Origin: Prevotella scopos JCM 17725
GTDB taxonomy: Bacteria > Bacteroidota > Bacteroidia > Bacteroidales > Bacteroidaceae
Assembly: GCF_018127785.1 (NCBI RefSeq)
Contig: NZ_CP072390.1
Location: forward strand, 1,116,001 to 1,180,000
Length of the DNA stretch: 64,000 nucleotides
Direction: 5' to 3'
Positions 34,540 through 44,133 of the stretch are shown here, piece by piece. The stretch's first letter is position 1. Each line of letters begins with the position of its first letter. The notes under the pieces are model-generated. The model searched no databases. It worked only from the letters and a program-made list of their open reading frames with translations, and was not told the DNA's origin. The translations under genes and the position numbers were made by a program.

Positions 34540-35112
34540 TTGGACAAGTATTTGATTTGTGGATTGGGTAACCCTGGCTATGAATACGAGGGAACCAGAC
34601 ACAATACAGGATTTATGGTATTGGACGCTTTCGCTAAAGCGTCCAATATTGTTTTTGAGGATAAGCGTTATGGCTTCGTTGCAGAGACAATGGTCAAGGG
34701 CCGCAAGATTATTCTTCTGAAGCCTACGACATTCATGAATCTATCAGGAAATGCCGTGCGTTACTGGCTTAATAAGGAGAATATTGACCAAAGCCGACTC
34801 TTGGTTATCTCTGATGATGTTGCCCTACCATTAGGTGCTTTCCGCTTGAAAGGAAATGGATCAAATGGTGGTCACAACGGACTTGGCCATATCCAGCAAC
34901 TCATCGGACAGAACTATGCCCGTCTACGTATGGGTGTTGGCAATGACTATCCACGTGGTGGACAAGTCGACTGGGTACTGGGTCGCTACTCTGACGAGGA
35001 GATGAAAGAACTTCAGCCAGCTATCGACTTAGGCGTAGACATCATCAAGAGCTTTGCCCTTGCTGGTCTCGACATCACAATGAACCAGTTTAACAAACTC
35101 GGAAAGAAGTAA
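34540..35112 (+). CDS. pth: peptidyl-tRNA hydrolase
   Basis: A 190-residue enzyme that frees tRNA from prematurely released peptidyl-tRNA. The signature [17 protein letters not shown] gives N11 and catalytic H21; SDDVALPLG supplies the Asp near 93, and [12 protein letters not shown] follows. The start is TTG at 34540, because no ATG stands before the conserved N-terminus. 35 bases after rplY. Confidence 0.95.
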   Translation: MDKYLICGLGNPGYEYEGTRHNTGFMVLDAFAKASNIVFEDKRYGFVAETMVKGRKIILLKPTTFMNLSGNAVRYWLNKENIDQSRLLVISDDVALPLGAFRLKGNGSNGGHNGLGHIQQLIGQNYARLRMGVGNDYPRGGQVDWVLGRYSDEEMKELQPAIDLGVDIIKSFALAGLDITMNQFNKLGKK

Positions 35113-35143
35113 TCGCACATCCTCTTTAATATAATATGAGACT

Positions 35144-35566
35144 ATGAACGATATTGCAAGAATTGACAAATGGCTATGGGCTGCCCGCATCTATAAGACC
35201 CGCTCCATTGCTGCAGACGCCTGCAAGAATGGTCGTGTCACAATAAAAGGTATCAACGTAAAGCCTTCTCACACCATCAAGGCGGGCGAAGTGGTGAGTG
35301 TTAAGAAATCACCTATCACCTATTCGTTCAAGGTTCTCAAACCGATTGAACAGCGTGTTGGTGCAAAACTCATCCCTGAAGTCTATGAGAATGTGACTGA
35401 TGCTAAGCAGTATGAACTCTTAGAGATGAGCCGCATTAGTGGATTCGTTGACAGAGCACGTGGTACAGGACGCCCAACCAAGAAGGATCGCCGTCAGATG
35501 GATGCCTTTGTCGATCCTGCTCTATTTGGTTTTGATGAGGATGAGGACGAGGACAACACATTTTAA
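35144..35566 (+). CDS. S4-domain RNA-binding protein (Hsp15-like)
   Basis: A 140-residue protein whose N-terminal S4 domain (ARIDKWLWAARIYKTRSIAADACKNGRV) matches HslR/Hsp15, which recycles free 50S subunits carrying nascent chains. The GRPTKKDRRQMD block follows and the tail is acidic. It is in a likely operon with pth, which fits a role in rescue of blocked ribosomes. Confidence 0.9.
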   Translation: MNDIARIDKWLWAARIYKTRSIAADACKNGRVTIKGINVKPSHTIKAGEVVSVKKSPITYSFKVLKPIEQRVGAKLIPEVYENVTDAKQYELLEMSRISGFVDRARGTGRPTKKDRRQMDAFVDPALFGFDEDEDEDNTF

Positions 35567-36023
35567 AAGCGTTTTCTGATAAGTTAAAACGAACTGATAG
35601 ACAGCATAACAAAAGCTATATCCTACTGACATTGCAACAAATGCTATTGTAAAAATATAGGACTACACGACTCATACTCCACTAATAACAATTATGAATG
35701 GATGTAGGAGCCGTGCATTCTTATATAAGAACTGGTCATTATCTTGACCTGAAAGCATATTCTACTACAACGTAAAGAGGCACGAAATATCATTACAAAA
35801 TCATCAAGTCACATTGATTAAAAGGAGTTGAAAAGACTCTTTTTGTTCACGGATGTAACTATCAAGTGTCTTATAGCAGATTAAGCATCAATAAAAATAG
35901 AAGGTGTGAAAATTTATCACAATACACACGAACATAAACATCCTAATCCAACTCCCTTTACATCTAAAAAACTCACACAACGACTACATACTTATCCCAT
36001 TGCTATAAAACTTCAGCACATTA
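35567..36023. other. long intergenic region, no gene seen
   Basis: AT-rich, with an imperfect hairpin near 35819-35843 (AAAAGGAGT...ACTCTTTT). An open frame begins at 35906, but its first 59 codons have unusual composition and lie upstream of the promoter at 36024, so they are not likely coding. Confidence 0.5.
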
Positions 36024-36054
36024 TTTGTCATTGTTGCTTTTTTTTATACCTTTG
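36024..36054 (+). promoter_or_regulatory. promoter of the beta-barrel gene (TTTG, 19 bp, TACCTTTG)
   Basis: TTTG at 36024-36027 and TACCTTTG at 36047-36054, 19 bases apart and 28 bases before the ATG at 36083. Confidence 0.7.
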
Positions 36055-36082
36055 TAACAAATTATCATATATAACTAAACGA

Positions 36083-36712
36083 ATGAAGAAATTACTTATT
36101 TTCGCACTGTTTCTTGGCTTGCACACAGCAGCTATAGCACAGGAAACTAATGGATTAGAAAAGAACAAAGCCGTTTACTTGGAGCTATTGGGCGCATCAA
36201 ACCTTGCAGGTATCAACTATGATGCACGTTTCAACGACCACACACGTTTTGGTTGGAGAGCCGGATTGAGCTTCGGTTATGGTCATAATTCCAGCATTTT
36301 CTGGGAAGGTTCAGACGTACGTGGTTATGCTGTACCATTGGAAGTTAACTATCTCTTAGGTAGCCAAAAGAACAACCTTGAGCTTGGTGTGGGTGCCAGT
36401 GTGGGTATATACAATATACACGGTATCTTTGTGGAGTCTGTAGATGGTCCGAAGTCTTCGTTGTCAGCTGACCAACAGAAGCATGCTGTGGGAGAGTATA
36501 ACACTCCAGAAGGAACAAAGACCTGGCTGGCTTACAATGAGAGTCGTAACAAATTCGGCTACTATATCTTTGGAAACGTCGGCTATCGTCACGTATCTAA
36601 CAAGGGTTTCCTGTTCCGTGCAGGTTTCAGTCCTTCTTTTACTATTGGGGAGAAGAATGCAGTTAAGAAAGCGTTCTTCTATCCATACCTCGGCTTCGGT
36701 TGGGCATTTTAA
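36083..36712 (+). CDS. outer-membrane beta-barrel-like protein
   Basis: A 209-residue exported protein. The start at 36083 gives a good signal peptide (MKKLLIFALF..., cleavage near AIA-QE) and lies just after a promoter. The mature part alternates polar and aromatic residues (GWRAGLSFGYGHNS, NLELGVGASVGIYNI, FLFRAGFSPSFTIG) and ends with an aromatic residue (GWAF), as small outer-membrane barrels do. No specific function can be given. Confidence 0.75.
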   Translation: MKKLLIFALFLGLHTAAIAQETNGLEKNKAVYLELLGASNLAGINYDARFNDHTRFGWRAGLSFGYGHNSSIFWEGSDVRGYAVPLEVNYLLGSQKNNLELGVGASVGIYNIHGIFVESVDGPKSSLSADQQKHAVGEYNTPEGTKTWLAYNESRNKFGYYIFGNVGYRHVSNKGFLFRAGFSPSFTIGEKNAVKKAFFYPYLGFGWAF

Positions 36713-36730
36713 TTAAGAAACAGATAATAA

Positions 36731-36769
36731 CAAAAGCAGGGACGTACATATCGTGCGCCCCTGCTTTTG
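36731..36769. terminator. bidirectional hairpin terminator
   Basis: CAAAAGCAGGG pairs with the CCCTGCTTTTG end of the region with an inner ACG/CGT pairing, between two convergent genes. Confidence 0.75.
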
Positions 36770-36784
36770 CTATATAAGGAACAA

Positions 36785-37660
36785 CTAAGGGATTACCTTA
36801 TCTATTACACAACCATAATTAACTTCGTCATCACGCTTCATTTCCACATACACTGAGTCAAATGGAGTGTAAGTATCATGAAGATAAAAATAGACTTTAC
36901 TTCTTATCTTAGTACTATCACCAGAATCCATGAATTCAGATGCAACCTCTATATTCCGAAGATGACGTGAGAAGACTTTCGTTGGACAGATTGATTGAAA
37001 TCCATTATTAGTAACCTGCTGTACAAAGTTACTACTGCCATAGATGTGGGCGAGCTTTATAAGCGATGATTTATCTACTGGTTTCTGCTGTGCTTCGTGG
37101 ATATATCGAATATAAAAATCTGTTGCTAAATCCGACTGATCCCATGCCTTTGGTATTGAATAAGACTTAACTTTTCCACCTTTAGAGAAGGCTAATACAA
37201 AAGGAAAGCCTTCATCTGTCTCAGCTTGATATATACCAACAGAAACGTATGCCGTAGTGTTAGTAATCTCAATGGAAGGACGAACATAGAGTTGATAGGT
37301 ACTATCTGTACTAATAAAGTCGTTTACCGTAAATTCCTTTTTATCAAAGAGTAGCTTACCTTTCTTTGATACGGTAACAAGAAGTTTCTTTTCAAACATC
37401 TTGTAGTATTTTATCTTCCTCTTGGTATCCGCAGTTTGTATAAGAACATGCCAATCATCGTAAACGGTATCGACGACTGTTTCCAAATTGTTAAAGACAC
37501 GTTGAGGTAAATCTGTTTGCTTTTGAACAACAACGGAATCCTTTTTAGGAAAAGCCTTAACCACTTTCCGACTCCCATCGGTACATGCAACTATTATTAC
37601 CACACCAAGGAATGCTAAAAGAGTTGTGGCAATAAACTTTGCCAATCGATGCTTTCTCAT
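36785..37660 (-). CDS. lipoprotein, possibly DUF4738
   Basis: A 291-residue predicted lipoprotein (hydrophobic segment about 9-26, lipobox VIIVAC). The mature part is beta-rich with no catalytic motif. Its overall pattern (central TVSKKGKLLFDKKEFTVNDF, late LRNIEVASEF) is reminiscent of DUF4738 proteins of Bacteroidota; this match is from memory only. Function unknown. Confidence 0.65.
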   Translation of the reverse strand: MRKHRLAKFIATTLLAFLGVVIIVACTDGSRKVVKAFPKKDSVVVQKQTDLPQRVFNNLETVVDTVYDDWHVLIQTADTKRKIKYYKMFEKKLLVTVSKKGKLLFDKKEFTVNDFISTDSTYQLYVRPSIEITNTTAYVSVGIYQAETDEGFPFVLAFSKGGKVKSYSIPKAWDQSDLATDFYIRYIHEAQQKPVDKSSLIKLAHIYGSSNFVQQVTNNGFQSICPTKVFSRHLRNIEVASEFMDSGDSTKIRSKVYFYLHDTYTPFDSVYVEMKRDDEVNYGCVIDKVIP

Positions 37661-38113
37661 AATTTTCTTTTTACTTAAGATTAGTCCTTAAACCTTATTC
37701 CCAATTAGTTATAGCCCTTGACCACTTTTTAAAATATTATCGAACGAATCGTTTGTCATATGTAACGAAAGTATTACGAACTACTCCAAGTTAGAGAGTC
37801 AGACAAGATGATGACATAAAATGAAAGAGATTCGAAAACAAAACGATTACGAAAGATAGAACTCAACTCTATATATAGGATAACTTACTTTATATAACGA
37901 TAAAATCCTTTACCATTATATACCAATTTGCTAACACCAAACTCCCTGCAGAATATTGCCAAAAATAGAATGGAATCAACGTATTAAGATTTATCAGAAA
38001 CTGATGAATTAAAATCTCGAGAATAAAGAGTTCTTTGATAAAAACCATAAACGGTCTCCCGCTTTCTTATAAAAACGGAAGACCATTGCATTTTCATTCT
38101 ATTATGATTAGCC
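37661..38113. other. intergenic region with one terminator hairpin
   Basis: AT-rich with no gene. GGTCTCCCG (38052-38060) pairs with CGGAAGACC (38075-38083, one G-U), a likely terminator for the convergent pepD gene. No repeat family member was recognised. Confidence 0.55.
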
Positions 38114-39568
38114 TTACTTTACAGGAATCTCCTCTAAAGTCTGAACAAGAAGTTTCCAAAATGGCTCAACAGTTGCTATCTCAAGACGCTCTTTTGCTGT
38201 ATGTGGACTGCGGAGAGTTGGACCAAGACTAACAACGTCCATACCTGGATACTTACCGAGGATGACTGAACATTCAAGACCAGCGTGGTCAACCTGCACA
38301 ATACCTTCTACACCATTCTGCTCCTTATAAACCTTCTTCAAGAGGTTAAGGATTTCACTGTCTGGGTTTGGATCCCAACCACCATATTGACCACTGAAGA
38401 CTGTCTTCATACCAGCCATATTGAAGCAGCTCTCCAACTGAGTAGAGATATAATCTCTCATGTCCTCACGACTTGAGCGAGCAAGAATCATAATAGAAGC
38501 CTTGGTTGGCTCAATATGAATAATTGCAAGGTTTGACGAAGTCTCAACAACATTTGGATAAGATGGAATCATACGCAAAACTCCATTGTGGCAAGCATAG
38601 ATGGCGTCAATAAGATTGTCCTGGATATCTACAGGAACAAGACTTACAGGCTTCTCTACATCCTCTACGAAGAACTCAACATTTGGTTCAATACCCTTGA
38701 ATTCATCTTCTACGAGTGCCTTCTGACGAGCAACCATTTCCTTCAAAGCAGCAACATTCTCCCGTGGCAAAGACAAGACAACCTCTGCCTTGAATGGGAT
38801 AGCATTACGCATATTACCACCTTCCCAAGAAGCTAAGCGTGCACCGAGTTGAGTAACGGCATTACGAACGAAGCGAACCATCTCCTTATTTGCATTGGCA
38901 CGTCCTTCATTGATTTCAAGGCCAGAGTGACCACCACGTAAACCCTTCAAGGTTACCTTAACAGCAGCAGTCTCATCATTCTGAACTTCCTTATATTCTA
39001 TGGTTGAAGTAATGTCAACACCACCTGCAGAACCAATCACAAACTTGCCCCATGTCTCTGAGTCGAGATTCATAAGGATGTCACTGTGTAACTCACCACT
39101 TGGCATTTCGTTAACGCCATACATACCCGTTTCCTCATCACGAGTGATGATAGCCTCAACAACACCATGCTTCAATGACTTATCTTCCATAATAGCCATA
39201 ATAGCAGCAACGCCGATACCATCGTCAGCACCAAGTGTAGTGTTATTTGCATATACCCATCCATCCACGATATGGGTTACGATTGGATCGGTCTCAAAGT
39301 TATGATTACTATCTGGAGCCTTCTGTGGAACCATGTCCATGTGAGCCTGCAACAGAACCGTCTTGCGGTCTTCATAACCCGGTGTAGCAGGCTTACGCAT
39401 TACTACATTGCCTCCAGCATCTACGTAGGATTCAACACCAACTCTTGCAGCAAAGTCTAACAAGAATTTTTGTACTTTCTCTGGTAATCCAGAAGGACGT
39501 GGGACCTGTGTCAGATCATCAAAGTTTCTCCAAAGGCCTTCTGGCATAAGATTTCTGATTTCACTCAT
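38114..39568 (-). CDS. pepD: aminoacyl-histidine dipeptidase (Xaa-His dipeptidase)
   Basis: A 484-residue M20-family metallopeptidase of the PepD type. Key blocks are LLQAHMDMVPQK (about residues 71-82) with His and catalytic Asp, LGADDGIGVAA (about 117-127) with the bridging Asp, RDEETGMYG with the catalytic Glu and GLRGGHSG near 208. The C-terminus has the HAGLECS block. The Xaa-His specificity is inherited from the family. A single cytosolic gene. Confidence 0.92.
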   Translation of the reverse strand: MSEIRNLMPEGLWRNFDDLTQVPRPSGLPEKVQKFLLDFAARVGVESYVDAGGNVVMRKPATPGYEDRKTVLLQAHMDMVPQKAPDSNHNFETDPIVTHIVDGWVYANNTTLGADDGIGVAAIMAIMEDKSLKHGVVEAIITRDEETGMYGVNEMPSGELHSDILMNLDSETWGKFVIGSAGGVDITSTIEYKEVQNDETAAVKVTLKGLRGGHSGLEINEGRANANKEMVRFVRNAVTQLGARLASWEGGNMRNAIPFKAEVVLSLPRENVAALKEMVARQKALVEDEFKGIEPNVEFFVEDVEKPVSLVPVDIQDNLIDAIYACHNGVLRMIPSYPNVVETSSNLAIIHIEPTKASIMILARSSREDMRDYISTQLESCFNMAGMKTVFSGQYGGWDPNPDSEILNLLKKVYKEQNGVEGIVQVDHAGLECSVILGKYPGMDVVSLGPTLRSPHTAKERLEIATVEPFWKLLVQTLEEIPVK

Positions 39569-39632
39569 AATGTTGATTTTAAAAGGTTATTATCATTGTT
39601 TATTTATCGTTCAAAACTTTCATCCATTACTC

Positions 39633-40661
39633 TTACTCTGCAGGGCGGGTAAGTTCCTTAGGTCCACCCAACGTCACTGGTGTCTTCGTAAAGCTCAGTG
39701 CTATCCATGCATAAACACCTAAGAGGATGACCAGCAAGGTTTGAATAGTATGCACAATTAGCACAAAATAGAGTGCCTGATTGTCTGCCACCCCATAAAG
39801 TATCAGCATTGTCTTGACTGCAAAGTGCCATGGTCCTGCCCCATTAGGTGTTGGTACGATGACAGCCACAGAACCAACAACAAAGCTCACAAGCGCACAT
39901 GAAAGACCGAGATGTGCTGTTGCATCAAAGCAAAAGAATGTCAAATAATAATGTAGGAAATAACTTCCCCATATCGCTAAACTATAGAAGATAAACAAGG
40001 GGATATTCTTTACCTCACGTAAGGAACATATTCCCTGCCATATACCCCCCAGCATCTCTTTCACTTTCTTGTAGAGAGACAAGTGACGTAGCATATAGTA
40101 GATAAGAATGATAGACGCCACACCACAGATAGCTGTAACAAGCCAACCTGTTGGTGAAAACATCCCAAAGATATCATTAAGCCGTGTACCTGTCTTTGAA
40201 AAGAAATTGGTAAACACTGGTATCTGCATCAGAAAGGCGGTAGCACTAATCAGTAGTACGATAAGCGTATCTACTGCACGCTCAGTCACCACCGTACCAA
40301 GAGCTTTCGGGAAGGGAACTTTATCGTATCTATTCAATACTCCACAACGTGCAAACTCACCAATGCGTGGGATAAGCAAGCTAACAGCATATGAAAGAAA
40401 GATAGAGTTCACACAAACCGACGAGCGAGGATGCTCACCGATAGGCTCTAGACTCTGCTTCCACCTCCACCCACGAAAAGTCTGTGCCAATATGCCAAAA
40501 GGGAGAGAGAGAATCATCCAGGTCCAGTTCATGTCATGTAAAAGAACATACTTAATACTAGAGAAGTCGAATCCCCTATACATCCAATAAAGGATTGCAC
40601 TTCCAAGTAGCAACGGCAATGCAATCTTCACCGTATTGTTGAACACCTTCTTCGTCGTCAT
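39633..40661 (-). CDS. LPG synthase transmembrane / flippase-like protein
   Basis: About 342 residues with eight to nine membrane segments. GEFARCGVLNRYDKVPFPKALGTVVTERAVDTL is the signature block of the lysylphosphatidylglycerol synthase TM (YbhN/UPF0104) family; PTPNGAGPWHFA follows. Related proteins move or modify lipids. ATG at 40661 (MTTKKVFNN) is preferred over TTG at 40673, because a TATCTTTG promoter box covers that codon. It would have a leader of only about five bases. Confidence 0.82.
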   Translation of the reverse strand: MTTKKVFNNTVKIALPLLLGSAILYWMYRGFDFSSIKYVLLHDMNWTWMILSLPFGILAQTFRGWRWKQSLEPIGEHPRSSVCVNSIFLSYAVSLLIPRIGEFARCGVLNRYDKVPFPKALGTVVTERAVDTLIVLLISATAFLMQIPVFTNFFSKTGTRLNDIFGMFSPTGWLVTAICGVASIILIYYMLRHLSLYKKVKEMLGGIWQGICSLREVKNIPLFIFYSLAIWGSYFLHYYLTFFCFDATAHLGLSCALVSFVVGSVAVIVPTPNGAGPWHFAVKTMLILYGVADNQALYFVLIVHTIQTLLVILLGVYAWIALSFTKTPVTLGGPKELTRPAE

Positions 40662-40670
40662 ATAATGGAG

Positions 40671-40678
40671 CAAAGATA
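40671..40678 (-). promoter_or_regulatory. -7 box (TATCTTTG) of the flippase-like gene
   Basis: CAAAGATA on the plus strand, ten bases from the ATG at 40661. The transcript would be almost leaderless. It diverges from the rsmA promoter at 40712. Confidence 0.55.
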
Positions 40679-40711
40679 ATTAAAATGTTTTTTAATGCAA
40701 AATAAAATGCC

Positions 40712-40719
40712 TATCTTTG
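40712..40719 (+). promoter_or_regulatory. -7 box (TATCTTTG) of rsmA
   Basis: A TAnnTTTG box 21 bases before the rsmA ATG. Confidence 0.6.
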
Positions 40720-40739
40720 TAGGCAAATAAAGAAAAATT

Positions 40740-41543
40740 ATGAAATTAGTCAAGCCAAAGAAGAATTTGGGGCAGCACTTCCTTACCGACTTAAGCATTG
40801 CTCGCCGGATTGCTGACACCGTTGATGCCTGTCCTGATATCCCTATTTTAGAGATTGGACCGGGTATGGGTGTCCTTACTCAATATCTTGTTGAGAAGCC
40901 ACGTGAAGTGAAAGCTGTAGAGATAGACTCGGAAAGTGTTGCTTTCCTCTACGAGAAATTCCCTAAGTTACGTGAGAATATTCTTGGACAAGACTTCCTC
41001 CGCATGGATTTAAATGAAGTCTTTGATGGTAGACAGTTTGTGTTGACAGGCAACTATCCTTACGACATCTCGTCTCAAATTTTCTTTAAGATGCTTGAGT
41101 ATAAAGACCTTATCCCTTGCTGTACGGGTATGATACAACGTGAGGTTGCACAGCGTATGGCTGCAGGACCTGGCTCAAAGACGTATGGTATCTTATCCGT
41201 CTTGATGCAAGCGTGGTATAATGTGGAATATCTCTTTACCGTAGATGAGAATGTCTTCAACCCTCCTCCAAAGGTTAAGAGTGCCGTTATCCGTATGACA
41301 CGCAACGAAGTGACGGACATTGGCTGTGATCAGGTACTCTTTAAACGTGTGGTGAAGACTGTGTTCAACCAGCGTCGTAAGATGTTACGGGTGAGCTTAC
41401 GACAGATATTCAATGCGGTTAAACCTACTGATGGTTTCTATGAGCAAGACATTATGACCAAACGTCCAGAGCAACTATCTATCGCTCAGTTTGTTGAACT
41501 AACAAACATGGTTGAGGAACAGTTGAAGATTATTGGACAATAA
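40740..41543 (+). CDS. rsmA: 16S rRNA dimethyladenosine transferase
   Basis: A 267-residue enzyme that dimethylates two adjacent adenines near the 3' end of 16S rRNA (KsgA). It shows KKNLGQHFLTD at the N-terminus, the AdoMet motif EIGPGMGVLT (about 40-49) and catalytic GNYPYDISS (about 103-111). The C-terminal helical domain includes VFNQRRKMLR. It is followed by msrC after 23 bases. Confidence 0.96.
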   Translation: MKLVKPKKNLGQHFLTDLSIARRIADTVDACPDIPILEIGPGMGVLTQYLVEKPREVKAVEIDSESVAFLYEKFPKLRENILGQDFLRMDLNEVFDGRQFVLTGNYPYDISSQIFFKMLEYKDLIPCCTGMIQREVAQRMAAGPGSKTYGILSVLMQAWYNVEYLFTVDENVFNPPPKVKSAVIRMTRNEVTDIGCDQVLFKRVVKTVFNQRRKMLRVSLRQIFNAVKPTDGFYEQDIMTKRPEQLSIAQFVELTNMVEEQLKIIGQ

Positions 41544-41565
41544 ATAGGAAGAAATATAACTCCTA

Positions 41566-42045
41566 ATGACAAGAAAAGAACAATATAACCAACTCATACT
41601 ACAGATTGCCGGACTTATTAGGGATGAAACAAACCTTGTGGGTATCTTAGCAAATGTGTCAGCAGCACTGCATGACACCTTTCCAGAGCGTTTCTTTTGG
41701 GTAGGCTTTTATCTCCAAGAGAATGGAAATATGTTGAGATTAGGTCCTTTTCAGGGGTCAGTAGCCTGCTACGTCATCCCATTCGGTAAGGGTGTCTGTG
41801 GGAAGGCATGGGAAGAAGGATGCACCCTCATTGTTCCCGATGTAGAGAAATTCCCCGGACACATTGCCTGTAGTAGTCTTTCCCGCAGCGAGATTGTTGT
41901 TCCGATGTATGATGACTCACATACTTTCCGTGGTGTACTCGACATTGATAGTACCCAGCTCAACGACTTCAACGAAGACGATAAAGAAGGTTTGGAACGT
42001 ATCATCAAACTACTAATGGCAGAAACACATGACCTCTTCCAATAG
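41566..42045 (+). CDS. msrC: free methionine-(R)-sulfoxide reductase (GAF)
   Basis: A 159-residue single GAF-domain protein. Cysteines C68, C78 and C102 have exactly the spacing (10 and 24) of the three active-site cysteines of fRMsr, in GSVACYVIPFGKGVCGKAW and HIACSSLSRSEIVVP. It reduces free methionine-R-sulfoxide using thioredoxin. The additional C86 is not a conserved catalytic residue. Likely co-transcribed with rsmA. Confidence 0.93.
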   Translation: MTRKEQYNQLILQIAGLIRDETNLVGILANVSAALHDTFPERFFWVGFYLQENGNMLRLGPFQGSVACYVIPFGKGVCGKAWEEGCTLIVPDVEKFPGHIACSSLSRSEIVVPMYDDSHTFRGVLDIDSTQLNDFNEDDKEGLERIIKLLMAETHDLFQ

Positions 42046-42112
42046 AAAGGATAGAAAACCTTGTTTTGACAAAAAAGTAAAGTAAAATCTTGTGCATATC
42101 CGAATTAATACC

Positions 42113-42120
42113 TATTTTTG
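42113..42120 (+). promoter_or_regulatory. -7 box (TATTTTTG) of frr
   Basis: A TAnnTTTG box 28 bases before the frr ATG. Confidence 0.55.
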
Positions 42121-42148
42121 TAAAGTAGAAATTTAATATTACGAATAT

Positions 42149-42709
42149 ATGTTAGACGTTAAGCAGACATTAAATGATGCCAGCGAGCGCATGGAAATGG
42201 CAACGATGTATCTCAATGATGAGTTGCAGCGCATCCGTGCTGGCCGTGCAAACGTAGCCATTCTCGATGGTGTACGAGTAGATTCTTACGGTTCAAAGGT
42301 TCCTTTGAATCAAGTTGCCACAGTCATGGTGCCTGACGCCCGTACCATTGCTATCAAGCCATGGGATAAGAAAGCTATCAAAGATATTGAGAAGGCTATC
42401 ATGGATTCTGATGTTGGTATCACACCAGAGAACAATGGTGAGCTGATTCGTCTGAACTTGCCTCAACCAACTGAGGAACGTCGTCGAGACTTGGTAAAGC
42501 AGTGTAACAAGATTGGCGAGCGTACAAAGGTTGAGATTCGCAATGTTCGTTCTGACATCAAGGAAAAACTAAAGAAAGCAATCAAGGATGGTCTTTCTGA
42601 AGACAATGAGAAGGATGCAGAAGAGAGCTTGCAGAAGATTCACGACAAATTTATCAAACAGGTCGAATCATTGCTCGAAGAGAAGCAGAAAGAGATTATG
42701 ACCGTTTAG
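42149..42709 (+). CDS. frr: ribosome recycling factor
   Basis: A 186-residue RRF, the usual length. It splits post-termination ribosomes together with EF-G. Characteristic blocks are LQRIRAGRANVAILDGVRVDSYG (domain I to II), VATVMVPDARTIAIKPWDK, and the final PTEERRRDLVKQCNKIGERTKVEIRNVR helix. Own promoter; separated from rsgA by a long GC-rich inverted repeat. Confidence 0.97.
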   Translation: MLDVKQTLNDASERMEMATMYLNDELQRIRAGRANVAILDGVRVDSYGSKVPLNQVATVMVPDARTIAIKPWDKKAIKDIEKAIMDSDVGITPENNGELIRLNLPQPTEERRRDLVKQCNKIGERTKVEIRNVRSDIKEKLKKAIKDGLSEDNEKDAEESLQKIHDKFIKQVESLLEEKQKEIMTV

Positions 42710-42717
42710 GAAAACAT

Positions 42718-42848
42718 AGTGGCCCCTCCCCCTTACCCCTCCCCCAAAGGGAGGGGAGTAGTCACCACCATTAATCTGAATAGAATTGTGGTAGTCGGTA
42801 CATATCACTCCCCTCCCTTTGGGGGAGGGGTAAGGGGGAGGGGCCACT
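42718..42848. repeat. 42-bp perfect inverted repeat (GC-rich)
   Basis: 42718-42759 is the exact reverse complement of 42807-42848, with a 47-base spacer. Each arm itself folds (CCCCTCCC...GGGAGGGG), so a two-level palindrome results. T residues after the right arm would make a terminator, but rsgA follows after only 13 bases. A diverged relative lies at 44961-45074. The arms are far richer in G+C than the surroundings. Confidence 0.9.
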
Positions 42849-42861
42849 CTTTTTTATTTTT

Positions 42862-43806
42862 ATGCGCGGCTTAGTAATAAAGAACACAGGTAGCTGGTAC
42901 ACGGTAAAGACCGAGGAAGGCAAGATGATAGACTGCAAGATTAAGGGAAATTTCCGTCTGAAAGGAATACGCTCTACTAATCCTGTGGCAGTTGGTGATC
43001 ATGTCGTTATCACGCCTAATCAGGAAGGGACAGCTTTTATCACAGAGATAGAAGACCGCAGCAATTACATTATCCGAAAGTCGCCTAACCTCTCTAAGCA
43101 GAGCCATATCCTCGCTGCTAACATTGACCAAGCGTTCTTGATTGTTACGACAAACTATCCCGAGACCTCCACAACATTCATCGATCGTTTCCTTGCCTCT
43201 GCCGAAGCTTACCGCATCCCGGTGACACTCGTTTTCAATAAGCACGACTTGCTTGATGAGGACGAACTACGTTATCAGCATGCCGTAATGCGCCTCTATG
43301 AATCAATCAACTATCAGTGCGTAGAGATACAGGCGAGTGCAGAGCATGATAATGATTACAGCGTAGAGAAGCTAAAGCCATTGCTAGCAGGAAAGGTAAC
43401 CCTTCTGAGCGGTAATAGTGGTGTTGGGAAATCGACGATTATCAATGCTCTTCTGCCCCATGTAAACCTCCGCACAGCAGAGATTTCCGATGCACATAAT
43501 ACGGGAATGCACACAACAACATTCAGTGAGATGCTGGAATTGCCAATGGGCGGATATCTCATTGACACACCGGGCATTAAAGGTTTCGGAACCTTTGATA
43601 TAGAACGAGAAGAACTAACAAGCTACTTCCGTGAGATATTCAAGTTTTCAAAAGATTGTAGATTCTCAAATTGTACGCACACGCATGAACCTGGTTGTGC
43701 TGTAAGAAAGGCTGTTGAAGAACATTATATCGCTGAAAGTCGATATAATAGTTACCTATCTATGCTCGAGGATAAGGAAGAAAATAAATATCGTGAGGCC
43801 TTTTAG
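42862..43806 (+). CDS. rsgA: ribosome small-subunit GTPase RsgA
   Basis: A 314-residue circularly permuted GTPase that helps maturation of the 30S subunit. An N-terminal OB fold (1-80) is followed by the G4-like NKHDL near 132, the P-loop GNSGVGKST (about 189-197) and IDTPGIKGF, then a zinc knuckle [14 protein letters not shown] near residues 267-280. The order G4-G1-G3 is the RsgA hallmark. Its initiation region lies immediately behind the 42-bp inverted repeat, which may influence expression. Confidence 0.95.
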   Translation: MRGLVIKNTGSWYTVKTEEGKMIDCKIKGNFRLKGIRSTNPVAVGDHVVITPNQEGTAFITEIEDRSNYIIRKSPNLSKQSHILAANIDQAFLIVTTNYPETSTTFIDRFLASAEAYRIPVTLVFNKHDLLDEDELRYQHAVMRLYESINYQCVEIQASAEHDNDYSVEKLKPLLAGKVTLLSGNSGVGKSTIINALLPHVNLRTAEISDAHNTGMHTTTFSEMLELPMGGYLIDTPGIKGFGTFDIEREELTSYFREIFKFSKDCRFSNCTHTHEPGCAVRKAVEEHYIAESRYNSYLSMLEDKEENKYREAF

Positions 43807-43824
43807 CTTCACGATTTTTTGTTT

Positions 43825-43860
43825 GTCGCAAATCATTTTCATGAACAGAAAGAATCATTT
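43825..43860. repeat. single unit of the AT-rich 22-bp repeat family
   Basis: TCGCAAATCATTTTCATGAA and the following CAGAAAG match the beginning of the array at 28784-28806 almost base for base (C for T and T for C only). Only one full unit is present (43839-43860). Confidence 0.6.
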
Positions 43861-43944
43861 GCCCAATAGGAGAAAAGTAGTAAGATTAGCACACTGAAAA
43901 CTAATAATAAAGGATTTCTCGTGTATGAGAAGCATTCCTCAGAA

Positions 43945-44023
43945 AGAGAGATACTATTACAGAAAACAAGAAAATTGTTTTATTTCTGTTTGCTGTCATT
44001 TTTAACATTTCACATATCTCTCT
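43945..44023. repeat. nested inverted repeat between convergent genes
   Basis: AGAGAGATA (43945-43953) pairs with TATCTCTCT (44015-44023); inside it ACAGAAAACAA (43959-43969) pairs with the 43975-43989 segment with a small bulge. It may be the shared terminator of rsgA and the HAD gene. The rest of 43807-44133 shows no gene. Confidence 0.5.
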
Positions 44024-44133
44024 GTAACACAGCAAATTAAACACCCACTCCAACTGACAGGAATGACAGGAACTCCAGTTTATCAATTTCTTGGTAAAAC
44101 GAGAGCGACTGACTAAACACTAAAAACTATTCG

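Noticed and set aside
35906..36082. Longer N-terminus for the beta-barrel gene
   Set aside because: The extra 59 codons lie upstream of a good promoter at 36024-36054 and would bury the signal peptide.
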